A stretch of 64,000 nt of DNA from contig NC_065535.1 of the NCBI RefSeq assembly GCF_932294415.1, forward strand, positions 26,754,782 through 26,818,781, read 5' to 3'. Shown piece after piece: positions 58,211 to 64,000 of the stretch. The notes under the pieces were generated by a model. It was not told where the DNA came from and did not search any database. It saw nothing but the letters and a program-made list of their open reading frames with translations. The position numbers were made by a program, and so were the translations under genes. This DNA comes from Quercus robur. Its lineage: Eukaryota; Streptophyta; Magnoliopsida; Fagales; Fagaceae. Every line of letters begins with the position of its first letter. The first letter of the stretch is position 1.

Positions 58211-59102
58211 ATGGCTGGCAACAAAGTTGGTGTAATATATCTTCTCCTTTTGAGTAGTAAGCTCCTACTCCTCAAAAATTGCTGTCATCTTGATTTATAC
58301 TCTCTTTCTGTTTGTTTAGCTTGTGCTTTTTTTTCCCCCATATTATTATATTTCTATATTTGAAAATCTAATTTCCATATACTCTCCTATAGGTGCAAAT
58401 TCTTACATGCAAAAAAAAAAATTTAATAATAAAAAAAATTAAAAAATAAAATAAAAATTGTGTAGCACTAACTAGGGAACTTTTACCCGGCAAAAGTTCG
58501 ATGGTGGTAACAAAAATATGCTTTAAAAAAAATCAATATCGCCATAACTAAAATAAACAGCACATTTCAATTCATTTTGTCCAAATTATATAGTTAAATA
58601 ATTAAATCCACCGTTTCTTAGTAGTTTAAACTTTGAGTAATGTTATGCACATGAACTATTTTATAATATTTTTACAAACTGCATGATGTGGCTTTAGCAT
58701 TTTTTAAATAATTGTTGGTAAGCAAAAATGTGATGTTAGTGGTGGATCTATATATTAGAACTGATAATAATTTGTCATATCAATATGTCGTAAAATAGTT
58801 TGTATTTATAGCATTACTCTTAAATTTTTAGGACAATCAATAATTTAACACATTTAATGAATAAATAATTTCTCAATCTCATATGTTGCTTTCTTTATCA
58901 TTGAGTAGGTGCAATCCTACTCTTCAATCCAGAAATTGTGAGCGCAAAAGTATGCCCACAATATTGCACACAAGATGCAGGATACATGACCTGCCCATCT
59001 TCAGGAAATAAGCAACTTAATCCGCCCTGCAATTGCTGCTTGGCTCCAAAGGGCTGCACCGTTTACCATGCCGATGGAACTGCAATTTGTACTGGAACTT
59101 GA
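58211..59102 (+). CDS. Pin2 gene D, proteinase inhibitor II family protein with 8 Cys (intact)
   Basis: Two exons: 58211-58256 and 58909-59102, phase-1 GT-AG intron of 652 bases (donor GTAAGC, acceptor GAGTAG). The product is 79 residues. The signal peptide MAGNKVGVIYLLLLSSAILL runs on to about VSAK. The mature single domain has the full Pin2 pattern: CPQYC, YMTCPSSG, PPCNCCLAPKGC, ADGTAIC, with eight Cys for four disulfides. Family members are secreted or vacuolar serine-protease inhibitors in plant defence. The residue at the P1 place (by analogy with CPRNC) is Gln. Intron position and phase equal those of A-C, which supports common descent. A poly(A)-type AATAAA lies at 59164-59169. This is the most typical member of the array. 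Confidence 0.92.
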
Positions 59103-60038
59103 TGTGGTGGACATGGCGATCTTTTATATATACATGTTTGGAGGCAGTGCGTGTTAGATTTGCAATAAAAAGCTGTCAGTACTATGGCTCAAGAATGTTA
59201 AATAAATTTAAAATGTAGAGACTTCTTCATTTCTCTACGTCATTATGTGCACTTGTCTGTCTTCGCTAATCGTTACTCTTTAACTCAACTCTGTTTCAAC
59301 GTTGTTAATCTCCATTGGAGTTCTACTAATGTGAATTATGACGACTGTTAGAAAATTGAATATGAAATATGAAACTTGTTAGATTTCTTTTTGTCATTTT
59401 ATTTTGTAGAAGAATATACTCATTGGAAATGGGTCTAGCAAATGAATAAAACTAAGAAGTTTGACGAAAATTGCTGCTTTAAATACATTATATACTGAGG
59501 AATAATTTCTTAGCCAACTTGGAATATACTTGAGAGCCTAGAAGAAACTTGCAACAAAATATATGGGTTTTGATTTTGAAACCACGATATTTCTTGTCTC
59601 AAAAGGTTAAATGGATAAAAATTACGGATTTAATTATTTAACTATTATTTTGACAGTTAGTCGTTTAGTTGCTTCTTTGTGTCTCAAACTATAGGACATT
59701 GCTATGTTGGTATTGACACCATTTGTCAAGACCTGAGAGAACACTAAACACATCTACACTATTACTCAAAATGATCAATCAACAACATTCATAGTTGGAA
59801 CTCCTCATAATCGTCCATGTAGCCCAAATTAAAGATCTACTTCGCACCTAATTAATGCAGGACACAACACGCACTTAAAACATATTTACAATCCAAATCC
59901 GTATAATCCGAGTTATTATTATGTATTTGAATGAATAATTTTTTGTTTTTATTCTGTGCTAACTTGTAACCTTATGTATATGCATTTACAAATAAGCATA
60001 ATTAAATAATTATTAAAATTTACCAAGTTTATATATAA
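59103..60038. other. 3' flank of Pin2 D
   Basis: AT-rich, with the AATAAA signal at 59164. No further gene seen. Confidence 0.5.
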
Positions 60039-60474
60039 TCTATATATCTATATATATAATAATAGGTGAAACTGAGAGAAACTCAAATTAGAATTTTAAA
60101 TTAGAGTTCCAATTTTGCGCCATGTGTTCTAAATTATTTATTCTTAAAGAGTTTTATTTCTTAATTTTAGAATCAAATGTGGAACCACATCATAAATATT
60201 CATCCGAGTGAATTATTAAGTACAAAATCAAAGAATATAGAATAAATGAATCGTTAAAAAAAAAAAAAGTGCTTCACAATAAATTTTAAAAAAAATGGAC
60301 AATTTACATTTTATACCTAATAATATTAATATCCTTACAAATTTTTTTAAAAAGTTAACAAAATATAAAAATGACTATCAATAATATTTTAAATTATATA
60401 TATAGGAATTATATTATGCATCTTATTATATATCTTTAAGTGTATCCGTGCATATGCTTGGGATTACAAACTAG
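60039..60474 (+). mobile_element. Small non-autonomous Helitron
   Basis: Begins TC after A (60038) and ends CTAG (60471-60474) before T. The opening TCTATATATC and following GAGAAACTCAAATTAGAATT are typical of plant Helitron 5' ends. The end has an imperfect hairpin CCGTGCATATGCTTGG about a dozen bases before CTAG. It is 436 bases long, with no coding sequence. Confidence 0.75.
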
Positions 60475-60637
60475 TATATATAATGTTTGTATATTATTCT
60501 CAAAAAAAAAATTGTTTGTATATTTGAAAATATAAAATAGATACTAATAAAATTTTAAAAAATAAATATAAGTTTATTTGAAACAAATGAAGAAAAAAAA
60601 TCATTTAAATTGTTATCTATTAAATTCTCAATTTTAG

Positions 60638-60798
60638 TGGGTTCCAGTTAGCTTAACTGGTAAAGTCTCTAATGGTTGTATAAGAGATCTGGGATTCAAT
60701 CCCCGTCTACACCAAAAACTGATTGGTGTCTTAGTCTGATGATAAAGAACTATCATCAGGAGCGGACGTCATAGGTTAAAACTCTCTCAAAAAAAAAA
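60638..60798 (+). mobile_element. tRNA-derived SINE (family 2)
   Basis: Perfect 12-base target-site duplication TCTCAATTTTAG (60626-60637 and 60799-60810). The tRNA-like head has box A (TAGCTTAACTGG) and box B (GGGATTCAATCCCC). A body with GATGATAAAGAACTATCATC and a short A tail follow. Confidence 0.93.
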
Positions 60799-61150
60799 TC
60801 TCAATTTTAGCTTGTCCAACCACTATTTATATGATGATGGTGATTTTTTTTTTAATTTTATTAATTTTGATTCTATGGTTTTCTCACTTAATAACTCATT
60901 CAACAAAAAATAAATAAATAAATAAATAAGAAAAATAAATTAGGCTCCTTGATTTTTGTAGCATAGTAAATAGCTGCATCAAAGTTACTATTAAAAAAAA
61001 TAAATGCACCATTTTTTTTTTTTTTTGAAGGGAAAGGTTAAGGAAATTGAATACACCATTAAATAAAATAGTATTATTACAGTTACACTATTATTACTAC
61101 TAGCCTCACTACATATGCTTCACAAGTGTGATGAGACTTTTTTTTTTTTT

Positions 61151-61300
61151 AAGCACTAAAAGAACTACCTTGTAGGAAAGGACTACTCCTTCTTTTGAGA
61201 GAAGAGCAATAAAATAATTTTTTTTATAAAGCACTAAAAGAATTACCTTGTAGGAAAGGACTACTCCTTCCTTTGAGAGAAATGATAAAGAGATTTAAAA
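61151..61300 (+). repeat. 78-base tandem duplication
   Basis: AAGCACTAAAAGAACTACC at 61151 and again at 61229, with a few differences. Non-coding. Confidence 0.85.
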
Positions 61301-61354
61301 AAAAAAAAAAAACAAAGAAAGAGATGCATTTATTTATATTTGATTTTAGTAACT

Positions 61355-61514
61355 TTTTTTTTATATACAAGATAGAAATTCTACTCTAACCTAATCTAAG
61401 TGTATATGTGTATGAAACTCTCTTTTGGAGACTTGAACCCCAGCTCTTACCTCCTACACTCCACAAGCATTTATACTTGTGAAGTGACCATCGCATCAAG
61501 AATGTGTGGTAGTA
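61355..61514 (-). mobile_element. tRNA-derived SINE (family 1, second copy)
   Basis: Perfect 12-base target-site duplication ATTTTAGTAACT (61343-61354 and 61515-61526). On the minus strand: GATGGTCACTTCACAAG and box B GGGGTTCAAGTCTCC. About 160 bases, with a tail of A on the minus strand. Confidence 0.9.
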
Positions 61515-61526
61515 ATTTTAGTAACT

Positions 61527-62263
61527 AGGTTTTCTTTAAGAATGAATAAGGAGAGATGGAAATACCTAATTTTAAGGGATATGGATAAGTATCTAAAATT
61601 TAGGAGTATTTTAATTAGTACTTTTACGTATCTAACCTTATTATTTAAACTTTCAAAACATATGAATTTGAGGGTATTTTGGTTCACAAAATTATGAAAC
61701 CCAAATAAAGAATCATGTTATTAGTAGTATAGATTACTACTATTAATATTAAGTAGAAAAATATTACTATTACTATGTTTTCTTCTAAAGTATTACTATC
61801 ACTGTGCTTTATTATTAGAGAATAAATTCAATAAAGACGGAGTGTAAACCCTTTGGTTAATTTGCACCAGCCAATAAGGATATGCCACATCAGTCTTTTA
61901 CTTAAAACTCATTGTAAAATCAATACATCTTAATACACCTAATAACATCTCAAAAAAATAAAAACACTATTTCATGTTCTTAAACCAAATGTGAAAATGA
62001 GTCCTTAAATCTCATCCCTCTCCTCAACTCCTCTACCTCCTGCCACAAACCTCGTCGAACCTCCGTTTACTGCCCTGTTACCTCGCTGGGCCTCAATCCT
62101 CCACCGCATTACCTCGCTGGATCTCCCTCCTCCACTGAAGGACTCTAGAAAAGCTGCTAGATTCGCCATGGGTGTGGGCAACACGGTCTAGAAAATTGTT
62201 TTTCTCTCAAACTCTCCCCTCAAATTTCCCTCTTTCCTTTGTGAAAAGACCCATAAAATCTAG
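61527..62263. other. Intergenic, no gene
   Basis: AT-rich; a C-rich part at 62000-62130 (repeated CCTCGCTGG) has no convincing frame. Confidence 0.45.
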
Positions 62264-63067
62264 TGTAAGGTCACAAATTGAATCCTAGGCCCAAAAGATA
62301 AATGGATCTAAGTTCAAAGAGCCCAATATAATGAATTTGTAGAGAGTGGGTTAGAAAACTAGGTTTTAATGAGTTGGGTGACAATTATAATGGATCCAGA
62401 TCACTATAAAGCAAAGATAAACTGATTTTGTCTAAAGAAAATCGTCCTTGACACAATTCGAGTAGAGTAATTCTTGTATATATTTCTTGAAATTGATTAC
62501 AAGCACCGTTCTTGTTGTTATAATGTTTTTCTCTTAATTCTCCGATTTTTTTCTTATCATCTGGGTTTTCTCTCTATCTTATATGCTCTTCTTTCTTTCA
62601 TCTCCACCCTCCATGTGTACATTAGATTGCTAGTGTTGATCTTTGTCCCATCAGCCCTTTCTAGAAGTCTTTAGGAGTAGTTGTAAGGCTGAAAAGTACT
62701 GTTTAGATATTACTTCCTCATTAATGCGGGCAAATAGTTAGCTACAGAGCATTCAATGCAGTGGTAGCAGCTTTCTCTTAGATATTTCACAACTCCCATT
62801 TGTCCAGTACGTTTATAATGCATATCCTTATCAATAGAATTTCCTGAAATGTTACTCTGGATGACAAAACAGACCTTCTAATCTCTGCTTCATTTAGTTG
62901 AGGAGATACTCCTCATCGGCCTACCTTCCCCAGCCTTTTCATTCGTAGCTTACTCGTGAAGTTCTGAGTCTTACATCTTCATTACTATTTATCTGTCCTC
63001 GGACTACTAAGCGTCCTCAGACAAGGCTGAAGGCCCAACGTATGTTCTTAGACCCCTTATCCCTACA
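62264..63067 (-). repeat. Solo LTR of the Tat gypsy family (804 bases, older)
   Basis: Perfect target-site duplication TCTAG (62259-62263 and 63068-63072). It opens TGTAAGG and ends CCCTACA on the plus strand. It shares TTAATGCGG, GTTGTAAGGCTG and CCTCGGAC blocks with the LTR at 34124 but is more diverged. No interior. The ORF at 62474-62674 is LTR sequence. Confidence 0.88.
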
Positions 63068-63072
63068 TCTAG

Positions 63073-64000
63073 CAAAGACCCAGATTTACCAAATGTTGCT
63101 GCTTCACCCATTTGTAGAGCTTGGTGGGTTTTGGTGGGGACCCCAGTTGCTTCACTCAAATCCGTTTGGGATATTGTGTTTCCTAGTTCATTGTATTGGG
63201 GAAAAAATGTAATTTAACTATAATATTGCTTGTCATCTACATTAGCTATAGATATTGTTATGTGAATTGTATAAAGACGTATTTTTAGCTTGTCCCAGAT
63301 GAAGGCAGCAACTCTGGCAACTTAACGATTGCAGATTTTTTTTTTATTATTAAATATTTGGATGAGTGATTTTTTTAATGGGATTATGATTGGGTGTATC
63401 AGGGGCTACTCTTTTATTTGAAATTTTTAAAAAAAAAGCTTATGTGTCATTGTCTTATTTATTAGAGGGTGTAAAACTAGGTTTTTACACTTACCAAATT
63501 CGGACTCTTATTATTATAATATTATTATAAAAAGAGTCTGAATTTGATGAGGATTTTGTGCAAAACTCATAGTTTATACCATTCAATAAGAGCTTAATTG
63601 TCTCATCAGTATTTTACATAAAACTCAATACATCTTATCACGCACATTTATATCTCAATAAACACTTAATTTCACAAACATTTTCAATTTCAGATTAGAT
63701 AGACCTAAACTCAAAATCTCATTGTCTTCATCCAACCTCCACTCCATCACACATACCGTCGAAGTTTGTCAAATCCGTAGTGAGAATGGTTTCGCGACCT
63801 TAAGGTTTATTTATTTTTCTTTTTCCCTTACTCCTTACTAATCCAAAACGGCAAACCCAGATACAATCCCAAATGCCCACTTGAAAAACACTATCAAACA
63901 CTACCAGACCTAACACTTATTACGCCTTCTATAAACTCTATCTCGATTTGATAAAAATAAATAAACTCAAACCCATCAATATTTCATAATCCAAACTTCT
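63073..64000. other. Intergenic, right end of window
   Basis: AT-rich, no gene or named repeat seen. Confidence 0.4.

Noticed and set aside
60638..60720. Possible tRNA gene (box A and box B present)
   Set aside because: No cloverleaf can be completed, and the unit has a SINE body, an A tail and a 12-base target duplication.

Overview
The window looks like nuclear DNA of a woody eudicot. There are no bacterial-style operons. Small two-exon genes sit in AT-rich DNA packed with plant transposable elements: Tat-lineage Ty3/gypsy, Tnt1-like Ty1/copia, TRIM, Helitron, hAT and tRNA-derived SINEs. Gypsy LTRs rich in the motif CCTCGGAC and the SINE types suggest Fagaceae (oak or chestnut), but that is an inference and no species is claimed.

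The host content is a tandem family of potato type II (Pin2) proteinase-inhibitor genes on the + strand, here called A to D. Each has a short first exon (start of the signal peptide, phase-1 intron) and a second exon with the cysteine-rich inhibitor domain. A (exons 6023-6071 and about 19267-19469) carries a 12.4 kb gypsy element in its intron and has lost its splice acceptor. B (23454-25531) has a TRIM inserted after the seventh base of its coding sequence. C (35670-36372) and D (58211-59102) are intact. A, B and C come from segmental duplication, with shared promoter, intron and 3' flank. They encode a 10-cysteine variant, whereas D has the classical 8 cysteines.

Layout: 1-5342, gypsy element on - strand, cut by the window edge. 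5343-22187, Pin2 A locus with a gypsy element (6477-18894) that itself contains a hAT element. 22188-22893, hAT MITE. 22894-32972, Pin2 B locus with TRIM and a near-intact copia element. 32973-35102, hAT-like insertion containing a solo LTR. 35103-37110, Pin2 C. 37111-45739, Helitron containing a 7.2 kb LTR element that has gag but no pol. 45992-54793, a second complete but decayed Tat gypsy. 55354-57305, second hAT copy. 57345-64000, Pin2 D, a small Helitron, three SINEs and a solo LTR.

Most insertions have clean target-site duplications, so the nesting order can be read. The points of most interest are the 10-cysteine Pin2 subfamily with changed reactive loops, the spliced antisense genes inside both complete Tat elements, the nonsense-only (transition-type) decay of the left gypsy element, and the LTR element whose pol position is occupied by an unrelated ORF.
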